In this document: positions 35,004 to 42,632 of the stretch, piece after piece
How the letters are laid out: each line of letters starts with the position of its first letter
Position numbering within the stretch: the stretch's first letter is position 1
Assembly (NCBI GenBank): GCA_030652575.1
Contig: JAUSQI010000089.1
Span: 1-42,632 of the forward strand
Direction: 5' to 3'
Source of the DNA: Stagnimonas sp.
Lineage (GTDB): Bacteria > Pseudomonadota > Gammaproteobacteria > Nevskiales > Nevskiaceae
Length of the DNA stretch: 42,632 nucleotides
Program-made: the position numbers and the translations under genes
The notes under the pieces: generated by a model
What the model was told of the DNA's origin: nothing
What the model saw: only the letters and a program-made list of their open reading frames with translations
Database searches by the model: none

Positions 35004-35965
35004 GCGCTGGCCTTGGTGTGTGTCCAGGCGCGGATCAACGGTGCCTGCGCGCGCACGGCGGCGCGGCCGGCTTCGATGGCTTCGCCAGCGCGGTGGAAGT
35101 CCATCAATGCGAAATCTTCGAGATGCGGCACCAGCGTGACCTCGCTGGGGTCGCCCGCCATGCGGCTGCGGGTGAGGCGGTCTTGCAGGATGTTCACGCT
35201 CGCGGCCACCACATCGAAGAAGCCGGGATTCTCGCGGTCGCCACTCGACAGATAACCCGCCATCTTCTGCCAGAAGCCGCGCTCGGCGACCGACTTGGTC
35301 TTCTCGACCTCTTCCGCCTCGGCCAGCCCCGCACGCGAAAAATGCGCGCCGACCAGCTGTGCGTTGAGGTTGACGGCAATCACCACATCAGCGCCCAGCG
35401 CGCGACACACCGAGACCGGCACCGGGTTGACCAGACCGCCGTCGAGCATCCAGCGGCCGTCGTGTTTCACGGGGGCGAATACGCCCGGCAGCGCGCAGCT
35501 GGCGCGTGCGGCCGACAGCACCGGGCCTTCGGTGAGCCAGATCTCGCGGCCGGTGTGCATCTCGGTCGCCACACTGGCAAAGCGCTGCTTGAGCTTGCGG
35601 ATGTCGCGATTGCTGTGGTGCTGCTCGAAGTAACCAAACAGTTTTTCGCCGCGCATCATGCCGCCGGTAAACGTGATGTCGAGCAGGCGCACCACCTCGC
35701 GCACATTGAGCGTCTGCACCCAGTCGGCGAGTTTCTTGATCTCGCCCGAGACATAGATCGCGCCCACCAGCGCGCCGACCGAGGTGCCGGCCACCACCTG
35801 CGGATGGATGCCCATTTCTTCGAGTTCCAGAATCACGCCGATGTGCGCCCAGCCGCGTGCCGAGCCGCTGCCGAGAGCGAGCCCCACCACTGGATTCGCT
35901 GGCAGCGGTGCCAAGGTCTCGTCGGCTTTTTTCTTGCCTTTGCGGCTGGATGACGCGGGCTTCAC
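35000..35965 (-). CDS. Patatin-like phospholipase (RssA-like)
   Basis: 321 aa. The oxyanion loop GLALGSGSARGWAHIG (about 26-41), the nucleophile GTSVGA (about 60-65) and the dyad Asp in MLDGGLVNPVP are intact. The protein resembles RssA/YlbK-type cytoplasmic patatins. It begins with a basic stretch (KPASSSRKGKKKADE). The GTG at 35965 overlaps the SDR stop (GTGA), and no ATG lies before the catalytic core, so GTG is the start. Likely acyl hydrolase on phospholipids; substrate not proven. It is coupled to mtgA downstream. Confidence 0.9.
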   Translation of the reverse strand: MKPASSSRKGKKKADETLAPLPANPVVGLALGSGSARGWAHIGVILELEEMGIHPQVVAGTSVGALVGAIYVSGEIKKLADWVQTLNVREVVRLLDITFTGGMMRGEKLFGYFEQHHSNRDIRKLKQRFASVATEMHTGREIWLTEGPVLSAARASCALPGVFAPVKHDGRWMLDGGLVNPVPVSVCRALGADVVIAVNLNAQLVGAHFSRAGLAEAEEVEKTKSVAERGFWQKMAGYLSSGDRENPGFFDVVAASVNILQDRLTRSRMAGDPSEVTLVPHLEDFALMDFHRAGEAIEAGRAAVRAQAPLIRAWTHTKASA

Positions 35966-36780
35966 TGGGCGCTCTGCTCCAGCTTCTTGCGCAGCCTGGC
36001 GGCGCGATTGGCATAGAACGCCGCCAGCGTTTTCAGCGTCGGGCCGGGCAATATGGTCGTGGCGATATGGAAGGCCAGCGCCGTGCGAATGGTGCGCCGC
36101 GCCGGACGGGTTTCGATGGCTTCGACGATCCAGCGGGCGGCGTCGGCCACTTCCATCTGCGGCAGGAATTTGTAGATGGCGGTCGGCGCGGTCATTGCCG
36201 TCTTGACCAGCGGGTAGTTGATGCTGGTCACCGCCAGGCCTTTCTCGGCCAGCTCGATGCGCAGCGAGCGGCTGAAGGCATCGACCGCCGACTTGCTGGC
36301 GAGATACGCGGCGAAGCGCGGCGTGGTCATGAGTGCTGCGACACTCGATACGTTGATGATCTGGCCGCCGCGCTTTGCCAGCAGCCGTGGCAGCAAACCC
36401 AGCGTGAGGCGCACCACGGCGAGGTAGTTGAGCTGCATGGTGCGTTCGAAATCGTGCGGGCGGTCGAGGCTTTCCAGCAGTGGCCGGCGGATGGAGCGAC
36501 CCGCGTTGTTCACCAGCACGTCGATCTCGGGATGCGCCTTGAGCAGGGTTGCAATCAGCGCATCCACCGAATCGTTCTCGGCCAGGTTGGCGGTGTAGCA
36601 ATGCGCGGTGCCGCCCGCAGCGGTGATCTCGCCCTGCACGCGCTGCAATTCTTCCAGCCGACGCGCCACCAGGCAGACGACCGCACCCTTCGCGGCCAGC
36701 TGCTTGGCGGCCTCTTCGCCGATGCCGCTCGATGCGCCGGTGATGACGATGGTCTTGCCCTGCCAGGGATCGCGTCGCAT
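35962..36780 (-). CDS. Short-chain dehydrogenase/reductase, classical
   Basis: 272 aa. The NAD(P) motif TGASSGIG (about 14-21), NNAG (about 90-93), the catalytic Ser in INVSSVAAL and YLASK (Tyr and Lys, YxxxK) are all canonical. The C-terminus is helical and basic (ALAFHIATTILPG, RAARLRKKLEQ). It resembles SDRs acting on acyl or lipid-like substrates that sit beside patatins. First gene of a three-gene operon with 4-nt overlaps; 65 bp separates it from the divergent cyclophilin gene, which leaves room for two promoters. Confidence 0.92.
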   Translation of the reverse strand: MRRDPWQGKTIVITGASSGIGEEAAKQLAAKGAVVCLVARRLEELQRVQGEITAAGGTAHCYTANLAENDSVDALIATLLKAHPEIDVLVNNAGRSIRRPLLESLDRPHDFERTMQLNYLAVVRLTLGLLPRLLAKRGGQIINVSSVAALMTTPRFAAYLASKSAVDAFSRSLRIELAEKGLAVTSINYPLVKTAMTAPTAIYKFLPQMEVADAARWIVEAIETRPARRTIRTALAFHIATTILPGPTLKTLAAFYANRAARLRKKLEQSAQ

Positions 36781-36845
36781 GCCGCCCTACTCCTCGTGAA
36801 ATTCCGGCAATCTTCGGGCAAGCCCGCCCTTTGCGAAACCCTGCC

Positions 36846-37757
36846 ATGCGCCCTGCCCTGTTCCTTGCCCTGCCGCTGCTGTTCGCAAGCTCCCTGTGCG
36901 GCGCGCAAACCACGCCGGATAAACCCCGCACCAGCGCCGATATCCTTGCTGCCAGCAGTGCCGAAGACTGGCGACGCATCGACCCCGAAAACCTGCTGGT
37001 GCTCGAACTGCCCAAGGGCAAGGTGCTGATCGAACTCGCCCCCCGCTTCGCGCCGCAGCATGTGGCCAACGTCAAGGCGCTGGCGCGCGAGCGCTATTAC
37101 GACGGCTTGGCGGTGCTGCGCGTGCAGGACAACTACGTTGCGCAGTGGGGCGATGCCGATGCGAAGAAGCCGGTCAAGACCGCGCAGAAAAACCTGCCCG
37201 CCGAGTTCTTCCGCAAGCTCGACGACACGCTCGCCTTCACGCCGCTGGGCGACGTGGATGCGTATGCGCCGGAGACCGGCTTCAGCGATGGCTTGCCGAC
37301 CGTGCGCGATGTGAACAAGGGCGCGGCCTGGCTGGCGCACTGCTACGCGATGGTCGGGGCCGGACGCGACATGGCGGCCGACAGCGGTGGCGGCACCGAG
37401 CTGTATGCGGTGATCGGCCATGCGCCGCGCCACCTCGACCGCAACGTCACGCTGCTGGGCCGCGTCGTGCAGGGCATCGAACAGCTCTCGTCGCTGCCGC
37501 GCGGCACCGGCGCGCTGGGGTTCTACGAAGACAAGAAACAGAACGTGCCGATCCGCCGCGTGCGCGTCGCGGCCGATCTGCCCGTCGCACAGCGCCCTGC
37601 ACTTGAAGCCCTGCGCACCGATACCGCCACGTGGTCAGCGTTCGTCGATGCGCGCCGCAACCGTCGCGACGACTGGTTCATCGAACCCACCGGCCATATC
37701 GAGGTCTGCAACGTGCCGCTGCCGATCCGCGCCATAAAAACTGCCTCGAAAAAATAG
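36846..37757 (+). CDS. Periplasmic cyclophilin-type peptidyl-prolyl isomerase
   Basis: 303 aa with a signal peptide ([13 protein letters not shown], cleavage near residue 20). The cyclophilin domain (about 50-250) has [23 protein letters not shown] in split form and [16 protein letters not shown], where the usual FHR and QGGDP appear as VLR and QWGDAD. The key Arg is kept but the Phe is not. [19 protein letters not shown] precedes the domain. It carries a C-terminal extension of about 50 residues ([18 protein letters not shown]). ATG 36846 is chosen; a TTG at 36831 is possible. It probably helps fold envelope proteins. Confidence 0.88.
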   Translation: MRPALFLALPLLFASSLCGAQTTPDKPRTSADILAASSAEDWRRIDPENLLVLELPKGKVLIELAPRFAPQHVANVKALARERYYDGLAVLRVQDNYVAQWGDADAKKPVKTAQKNLPAEFFRKLDDTLAFTPLGDVDAYAPETGFSDGLPTVRDVNKGAAWLAHCYAMVGAGRDMAADSGGGTELYAVIGHAPRHLDRNVTLLGRVVQGIEQLSSLPRGTGALGFYEDKKQNVPIRRVRVAADLPVAQRPALEALRTDTATWSAFVDARRNRRDDWFIEPTGHIEVCNVPLPIRAIKTASKK

Positions 37758-37809
37758 CCCGCGACACGCGCCAAGCCGGTACGATGTCGCGTCTCTCCGC
37801 TCACTCTGG

Positions 37810-39261
37810 ATGCCCGTTTTGTCTCTGACTCGTTTGCTGTCCGCAGCCCTGTTGTTCGTCACCACCACCCTCGCCCACGCGGACTTCCCCGCGCTCGGTG
37901 CGCTCGAAGCCAGCGGCGCGCGCGTCACCGCCGTGGTGGTCGATCTCGAAACCGGCAAGCCGCTGGAGCGCCGCAACGCCGACCTGCGCCTGGCACCGGC
38001 CTCGGTCACCAAGCTGGTCACCGCCGCTGCCGCCCTCGAAACCTGGCCCGCCGACAAGGTATTTCTCACCCGCGTCTCGGCCACCAGCGGCATCGGCGCC
38101 AACGGTGTGCTCGATGGCGATCTCATCCTGCACACCGAAGGCGATTCCACACTCGACCATTCCGCGCTCTGGTCGCTGGCCGCACAGATCCGCGCCGTCG
38201 GCGTGCGTCGTGTGACCGGCGAGATCAAGGTGAGCACCGCGCCGTTCGGCCCGCTCGGCTGCGAAACCAAAGACCGCTGCGACGCGCTGGAGAAAAGCAG
38301 CACCGCCTACAACGCGCCGCTCGCCGCGATTGGTGCGGACTACGGCAACTGGTGCATCGACATCAAGCCGGTCACGGCCGGCAGCCCCGCCACCATCACC
38401 GGCTGCGGCGGCATGGCGCTGCCGATCCCCATCGAGGGCACGGTCAACACCGTGGCCGGCAACGGCCGCATGACCTACTGGGCCGACCGCTTCACCGTCG
38501 CCGGTCAGGGTGACGTGCTGCGCGTCGGTGGCAACCTGCCGCAGGGCTCGCCGCAGAGTCTGTATCGGGCCATGTCCAACCCACCGCTGGGCTTGGGGCT
38601 GCTGCTGCGCGAAACCCTGAAGGTGGTGGGTGTGGAAGTGATCGGCAACATCCGCGTGATTGCCACACCCGCGCCCGGCAGCAGCATCGAGATCGCCCGC
38701 GTCGATGGTCTGCTGCTGAAAGAGCAGCTCGGCCGCATGCTGCGCTTCAGCAACAACTACATCGCCGATCTGCTCACGCTCAACATCGGTGCGGCCGCCA
38801 ACGGCAAGGCCGGGCCGCTCTCCGATGGCGCGCGCGCCTTGAGCAGCTACATGCAGCGCGTCGCCCCGCAGGTGCTGCCTGCGCCCTTGTTCAGCGGCAG
38901 TGGACTCACACCGGAGAATCGCCTCTCCGCCGGCGAACTGACCGCCATGCTGGCGTCGGTCTACCGCGACCCGGTGCGCTTCCCCGCGCTCTACGGCGGC
39001 ATGGTGGTGCCGCGGCAGGCGCCGTTCGCCTTTCTGCGCCAGGGCAACAAGGACTGGATGGAGCGCGTGGCACTCAAGACCGGCACCATGAACGACCCGG
39101 TTTCGGTGTGCGGCGTGGCCGGCTATCTGCGCAAGAAAGACGGCGGCTGGATGAGCTTCGCCATCCTCGTCAACGGCGGCACCGGCTTCAAGCACGTGCC
39201 GCTCTACAAGAGCATGGAAGCGATCCGCAAGGACATCGAGTCGATCCTGGAGCGGAACTAG
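37810..39261 (+). CDS. dacB: D-alanyl-D-alanine carboxypeptidase/endopeptidase (PBP4, S13)
   Basis: 483 aa with signal peptide (LLFVTTTLAHA). The active-site Ser65 and Lys68 are in PASVTKLV (SxxK). SNN is in RFSNNYIADLL, and KTG is in ALKTGTMNDPV. The long insert between SxxK and SNN, typical of PBP4, contains paired cysteines (LGCETKDRC, NWCIDIK, TGCGG). It trims pentapeptides and cuts 4-3 cross-links in the periplasm. The stop overlaps the convergent cyclase gene by 4 bp. It follows the cyclophilin gene by 52 bp on the same strand. Confidence 0.94.
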   Translation: MPVLSLTRLLSAALLFVTTTLAHADFPALGALEASGARVTAVVVDLETGKPLERRNADLRLAPASVTKLVTAAAALETWPADKVFLTRVSATSGIGANGVLDGDLILHTEGDSTLDHSALWSLAAQIRAVGVRRVTGEIKVSTAPFGPLGCETKDRCDALEKSSTAYNAPLAAIGADYGNWCIDIKPVTAGSPATITGCGGMALPIPIEGTVNTVAGNGRMTYWADRFTVAGQGDVLRVGGNLPQGSPQSLYRAMSNPPLGLGLLLRETLKVVGVEVIGNIRVIATPAPGSSIEIARVDGLLLKEQLGRMLRFSNNYIADLLTLNIGAAANGKAGPLSDGARALSSYMQRVAPQVLPAPLFSGSGLTPENRLSAGELTAMLASVYRDPVRFPALYGGMVVPRQAPFAFLRQGNKDWMERVALKTGTMNDPVSVCGVAGYLRKKDGGWMSFAILVNGGTGFKHVPLYKSMEAIRKDIESILERN

Positions 39262-40538
39262 GCGCGCAGGGCGTAGATCTCCACTGCGTCCTCGATGCCT
39301 TTCAGGCTTTCGTCCGGCCGCTGTGCGAAGCGTGTTGCATCCTCCGCAGACAGTGCCGCCTGCGTGCTGCGATCGATCAGCAGCTCGCCATCGACAGCAC
39401 GCTGGCACAGCCGTGAAGCGAGATTGATGACCGGCCCCACCGCCACGTATTCGAGCCGTCCCGCAGCTTGAATCGCACCCACGGTCGCTTCGCCGGTCGC
39501 CACGCCAATACCTAACCCCAGGCCATGCAGGGCGAGCAGCGGCGGCAACCGGTGCCGCAGCAGGGTGGCCAGGCGAACGGCGCGCTCGGCATGGTCCTTC
39601 TGCGCCACCGGCGCGCCCAGCAGCAGCAATACGCCATCGCCCGCGTGGTCCTTGACGGTCGCGCCCAGCTCTGCCGCCGCAGTGCCCACCACGCCGTAGT
39701 ACTGCTCCAAGAGATCGACCACCACCGGCGTCTCGCGCGCCTGCGTGAAGGCCGTGAAGCCACGCAGATCGCAGAACACCGCACTCAGCACCCGGCGCTC
39801 GCGTTGCAGCACCTGATCCACGCCTTTCAGCCGCACCAGCCGCGCCACGTCCGGCGCCAGGAACTGGCTCATCAACTGGCCGCGTCGGCCCAGCACCATG
39901 AGGTAGCGCACGGCCCCGAACAGGAAGATCAAGAGGCCCAGCGTGATGAACAGCGGCACCGAAGCCGGTTGCACCAGGAGTGCGGCGAACAGGAACGGTG
40001 CTGCGACCAGCAAGCCCCGCAGGCGGATCGCCTCCGCCGGGTCGCTGCGGCCGAACACCAGCAGCAGGATGGCGATGGCCGAGAGCAGGATGCCCGTGCC
40101 CAGCACGGGCGCAAACACCGCCCACTCGATGGCGCGTACGCGGAAGAATCCCGCCGAGCCTGTGGTGGCGTCGGCCGGGTCGAGCGCGAGGTAACCGAGC
40201 GCCAGACCCGCATAGACCAGCACCAGGATCTGCGCCGCCAGAATCAGGCCGCGCGCAGCACGCCGCAGGCCACGACGCACGGTGTCGGCAATATGCTTGG
40301 CCCACTGCATGCCGGCGAGGATCGACAGCGCCTCCAGCCCGCGGGCAACGGCGGTGATGGCGACCGAAGGCGTGGCGATTTCAATCGGCGCGAGCAGCAG
40401 GCGCACGCCCAGCACCGCAAAGCACAGCGCCAGCGCACGGCTGCCGCGACCGTGCCGGTCGGTAAAGAAAAAGATCGCGCCGAGGCCGGTGGTGAAGAGA
40501 CCAACGACGTGGAAGGCAGCGGGGACGGGGATTTCCAT
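39258..40538 (-). CDS. Membrane-bound class III nucleotide cyclase
   Basis: 426 aa. About seven hydrophobic segments fill residues 5-225. A class III adenylate/guanylate cyclase domain follows (about 245-420). Metal-binding Asp257 (VFCDLRGFTAFT) and Asp301 (DHAGDG) are present, as are transition-state Asn372 and Arg376 (GPVINLASRL). The two base-recognising positions, usually Lys and Asp/Thr, read Asp297 and Val365, so cAMP versus cGMP output cannot be assigned. ATG 40538 sits at the start of the first span; the open frame upstream is antisense to the next gene. It could feed cyclic nucleotide-binding proteins such as the acyltransferase at 10663-11790 (inference). Confidence 0.88.
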   Translation of the reverse strand: MEIPVPAAFHVVGLFTTGLGAIFFFTDRHGRGSRALALCFAVLGVRLLLAPIEIATPSVAITAVARGLEALSILAGMQWAKHIADTVRRGLRRAARGLILAAQILVLVYAGLALGYLALDPADATTGSAGFFRVRAIEWAVFAPVLGTGILLSAIAILLLVFGRSDPAEAIRLRGLLVAAPFLFAALLVQPASVPLFITLGLLIFLFGAVRYLMVLGRRGQLMSQFLAPDVARLVRLKGVDQVLQRERRVLSAVFCDLRGFTAFTQARETPVVVDLLEQYYGVVGTAAAELGATVKDHAGDGVLLLLGAPVAQKDHAERAVRLATLLRHRLPPLLALHGLGLGIGVATGEATVGAIQAAGRLEYVAVGPVINLASRLCQRAVDGELLIDRSTQAALSAEDATRFAQRPDESLKGIEDAVEIYALRA

Positions 40539-40619
40539 AGGGTCGGCAGCATAGTCGCTGCCATCGGGCGTGGCGCTGTGGCACGCTTGGCCGCCGCAAC
40601 TTTTCCCGCAGGAAACCGC

Positions 40620-40889
40620 ATGCTGCGTCCACCCGAAGCCGACGCCGACCATACCGAAACCGTGCTGGACTGGCTGGCCGACTACACCATCGACGGCGAG
40701 GACGATGCCCTCACCGAAGCCTGTGCGATGGCCGCCAACCAGCCGGTGAAAATCGACGTGCTGATGGCCGGGCTCGAAGCGCTGGCCTCGCAGCGCGCCG
40801 ACGCCAGCCGACTGCGCCAGGCCCGCGTCGCGCTGCGTGCCGCCCTGCAACTGCCGCTGATGCCCGGCCCGGTGTGCCGTGCCGAATGA
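40620..40889 (+). CDS. Small acidic hypothetical protein coupled to hslR
   Basis: 89 aa, no signal or membrane segment, acidic N-terminal half (EADADHTETVLDWLADYTIDGEDDALTEA) shown here only to indicate charge, then a helical second half (IDVLMAGLEALASQRADASRLRQ). ATG 40620 is the only sensible start. Its stop overlaps the hslR start (ATGA), so the two are probably translationally coupled. Divergent from the cyclase gene with an 81-bp gap. No family recognised. Confidence 0.75.
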   Translation: MLRPPEADADHTETVLDWLADYTIDGEDDALTEACAMAANQPVKIDVLMAGLEALASQRADASRLRQARVALRAALQLPLMPGPVCRAE

Positions 40890-41272
40890 GTGACGTGCGT
40901 TTGGACGTGTGGCTGTGGGCCGCGCGCTTCTACAAGACCCGCACGCTCTGCAAGGAGGCGATCGATGCCGGCCAGGTGCGCGTCAATGGCGAGCCGGTGA
41001 AGCCGGCCAAATCGGTGAGCATCGGCATGCGGGTGCGCATCAAGCAGGGCAGCACCCTGCGCGAAGTGGCGGTGCTGGCCTTGAGCGATGTGCGGCGCGG
41101 CGCGCCCGAGGCGCAGCAGCTCTACGCCGAGACGCCCGAAAGCCTCGCCAAACGCGAGCAGGAACAACTCGCCCGCAAGGCCGCAGACGGCATGGTGGGC
41201 GACGGCAAGCCGAGCAAGAAGTTTCGCCGCGCCGTGATCCAGTTCAAGCAGTCGCTCGGCTACGACGACTAA
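40886..41272 (+). CDS. hslR: Hsp15, S4-domain ribosome rescue factor
   Basis: 128 aa. The S4 RNA-binding domain (about 3-62) begins RLDVWLWAARFYKTRTLC and continues with AGQVRVNGEPVKPAKSV. The basic C-terminal half ends RRAVIQFKQSLGYDD, as in E. coli Hsp15 (133 aa). Hsp15 recognises free 50S subunits carrying a blocked nascent chain after heat shock. ATG 40886 overlaps the previous stop; the frame upstream adds only four residues (alternative start 40874). No heat-shock promoter was identified. Confidence 0.93.
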   Translation: MSDVRLDVWLWAARFYKTRTLCKEAIDAGQVRVNGEPVKPAKSVSIGMRVRIKQGSTLREVAVLALSDVRRGAPEAQQLYAETPESLAKREQEQLARKAADGMVGDGKPSKKFRRAVIQFKQSLGYDD

Positions 41273-41349
41273 GCACGGCGGTTCAGACCGCGTTCAGCGA
41301 CCCGCGACGTAAGATTGCCGCCACGCCATTCCGCAACACGAGAACCTCC

Positions 41350-41655
41350 ATGACCCGCCTGAAGACCCTGCTGATTGCCTTCGCCTTCCCTTTCACGGTG
41401 CTCGCCGCCGATCCGGTGGTGGTGCTGCAAAACCCGCAGGCGCGCGGCGACAGCAGCTTCAGCTATCGGCAGGAGTTCACTGCCACTTGCGGCGCGCCCA
41501 GCGTCGGCGATTGCAGCAGTTGCACTGTCAGCTGCCCGGTGGGTGCTGCCGCCACCTGCAAGCCCGGCAAGGTTTCAGCCGCGATGGGCGACGGCACCTG
41601 CCAGCGCGAACCGAGCTGCACCTGCGTCAGCAGCGCGCCGACTGCCAAGAAGTAA
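41350..41655 (+). CDS. Small secreted cysteine-rich protein
   Basis: 101 aa. Signal peptide (LLIAFAFPFTVLA, cleavage before ADPVV, about residue 20). The mature part of about 80 residues has eight cysteines (C at TATC, GDC, SSC, VSC, ATC, GTC, PSC, CTC), so up to four disulfides, and otherwise low-complexity Ser/Ala/Pro/Gly. ATG 41350 is chosen since it gives the signal; the open frame before it belongs to the hslR region. Family not recognised; it could be a secreted effector or an envelope binding peptide. It ends 76 bp before the convergent helicase gene. Confidence 0.72.
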   Translation: MTRLKTLLIAFAFPFTVLAADPVVVLQNPQARGDSSFSYRQEFTATCGAPSVGDCSSCTVSCPVGAAATCKPGKVSAAMGDGTCQREPSCTCVSSAPTAKK

Positions 41656-41675
41656 GGCGGGGCCGGTTACAGGGA

Positions 41676-41700
41676 ATGGGGTTGGTTTTTCCCACCCCAT
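41676..41700. terminator. Hairpin between convergent genes
   Basis: ATGGGGT (41676-41682) pairs with ACCCCAT (41694-41700), with GG/CC extending the stem inside and a T-rich loop (GGTTTTTCCC). It lies in the gap shared by the Cys-rich gene and the helicase gene. Weak terminator candidate for either direction, without a clean U-tract. Confidence 0.35.
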
Positions 41701-41731
41701 CCCCCGAACCCCACACCCGCTTTTGCTTTAG

Positions 41732-42632
41732 TCAGCGATTACCGGAACGATTGCCGCTATTGCTGCGCGGCTGGGGCGCACCGCTGCGACCGGGTGCACC
41801 ACCGCCACCCGGACGTGGGCCGCGACCCGGCTGACCGCCGCCATTGCCGCGCGGCGCACCGGCTTTCGCACCACCGTTGCCACCACCACCCGAACGACCG
41901 CGACCCGCCTGCGGCGGACGCGCCGGACGCGGCTCGCTGTTGATGGCGATCGCATCGGTGCGCGGCACGAAGCCCTCGACGATGAGCACCGGGATCTCGC
42001 GCTTGATGACGCGCTGGATGTCCTTCAGCTCCTGACGCTCGTCGCTGGCGACAAAGCTCAGCGCCTCGCCCTTCATGCCGGCACGACCGGTGCGGCCGAT
42101 GCGGTGCACGTAATCCTCCGGCACATTCGGCAGCTCGAAGTTGATGACGTGCGGCAGGTTGTCGATGTCGATACCGCGCGCGGCGATGTCGGTGGCCACC
42201 AGCACCTGGATGCGGTTGGCCTTGAAGTCGGCCAGCGCCTTGGTGCGCGCGCTCTGCGACTTGTTGCCGTGCAGTGCGGCGGCACCGATGCCATTGGCGT
42301 TGAGGTGATCGCAGATGCGGTTGGCACCGTGCTTCATGCGCGCGAAGACGAGAACTTGTTGCCAGTTACCCTGCTTGATGAGATGCACCAGGAGCTCGCG
42401 CTTGTGGCGCTGCTCGACCATCGTGATCTTCTGCGCCACCGACTCGACAGTCGTGTTGCGCGGCGCGATGTCGATCTCTTGCGGATTGGTGAGAAACTGC
42501 TTGGCGAGGCTGCGGATCTCGTCAGAGAACGTGGCCGAGAAGAGCAGGTTCTGCCGCTTGGCCGGCAGCATCTTCAGCACTTTCTTGATGTCGTGGATGA
42601 AGCCCATGTCGAGCATGCGGTCGGCTTCATCG
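41732..42632 (-). CDS. rhlE: DEAD-box RNA helicase, RhlE type (N-terminal half missing)
   Basis: The frame is open to the right edge, where it begins inside motif II ([11 protein letters not shown]), so the first RecA domain is largely cut off. Visible motifs are III (LLFSATFSD), IV-like ([15 protein letters not shown]), V ([11 protein letters not shown]) and VI ([10 protein letters not shown]). The C-terminal tail of about 70 residues is Gly/Arg/Pro rich (RGG-like: [22 protein letters not shown]) and likely binds RNA. Such RhlE helicases act in ribosome assembly and RNA turnover. The TAA-type stop is at 41732. Confidence 0.93.
   Translation of the reverse strand, partial: DEADRMLDMGFIHDIKKVLKMLPAKRQNLLFSATFSDEIRSLAKQFLTNPQEIDIAPRNTTVESVAQKITMVEQRHKRELLVHLIKQGNWQQVLVFARMKHGANRICDHLNANGIGAAALHGNKSQSARTKALADFKANRIQVLVATDIAARGIDIDNLPHVINFELPNVPEDYVHRIGRTGRAGMKGEALSFVASDERQELKDIQRVIKREIPVLIVEGFVPRTDAIAINSEPRPARPPQAGRGRSGGGGNGGAKAGAPRGNGGGQPGRGPRPGGGGAPGRSGAPQPRSNSGNRSGNR

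Noticed and set aside
35000-37075. Single 691-codon minus-strand frame suggesting an SDR-patatin fusion
   Set aside because: The SDR lies in another frame with its own stop at 35962; only the part after GTG 35965 is patatin.
37801-40305. 834-codon open frame on the minus strand across dacB
   Set aside because: Antisense to the clear PBP4 reading with all catalytic motifs. It is low-complexity (Ala/Arg/Gly/Gln) and matches nothing, a usual effect of high G+C third positions.

Overview
The window comes from a high-G+C bacterial chromosome (roughly two thirds G+C by eye). It is densely packed with short gaps and many 4-nt ATGA/GTGA gene overlaps. The gene set (darP, hslR, an OXLD-type small protein, dacB, mtgA, trhO, YedI/DUF808, a GlyGly-CTERM protease, an OMP-type TonB receptor) points to a Gammaproteobacterium. 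An environmental Nevskiales/Xanthomonadales-like lineage is a reasonable guess, but no marker gene here proves it. There are no rRNA, tRNA, CRISPR or phage genes.

Layout. 1-4409 is a signalling operon: hybrid histidine kinase with three receivers (5' end cut by the window), CheR, CheB without a receiver, and a receiver-GGDEF diguanylate cyclase. selO follows. 5905-7613 holds amtB, a small gene and a sigma-54-type promoter. 7806-10495 holds two small lipoproteins facing a Tat-exported PhoD-like phosphatase. 10663-12689 is an unusual pair: an N-acyltransferase fused to a cyclic-nucleotide-binding domain, overlapping by 4 nt a truncated adenylate-forming (ANL) protein. 12697-21061 is housekeeping and envelope genes: transglutaminase-like protein, darP, OXLD protein, DUF808, YitT, trhO, a pseudouridine synthase and a TonB receptor. 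21182-28683 reads forward: PlsC-like acyltransferase, MBL hydrolase, lipoprotein esterase, tandem GST-N protein, VOC protein, orphan PAS kinase and M23 peptidase. 28680-36780 holds a subtilase with a rhombosortase sorting tail, an extended SDR, a lone integron-type gene cassette, a REP pair, a FAD oxidoreductase and an SDR-patatin-mtgA operon. 36846-42632 holds a periplasmic cyclophilin, dacB, a membrane-bound class III nucleotide cyclase, hslR, a Cys-rich secreted peptide and the C-terminal part of an RhlE-type helicase.

Two things stand out. First, the junction 31893-32412: convergent genes elsewhere in the window nearly touch or overlap, but here about 500 bp separates them. The space can be explained by two insertions. 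One is an integron cassette (attC at 32239-32296) placed exactly in a stop codon. The other is an inverted REP pair flanked by 16-bp direct repeats that copy the 3' end of the neighbouring gene. Second, the acyltransferase/cNMP-sensor plus mini-ANL pair at 10663-12689 looks like a compact, cyclic-nucleotide-gated N-acyl product pathway. A membrane nucleotide cyclase lies in the same window (39258-40538), but any functional link is inference.

No stretch over 300 bp is without a gene or an identified element.
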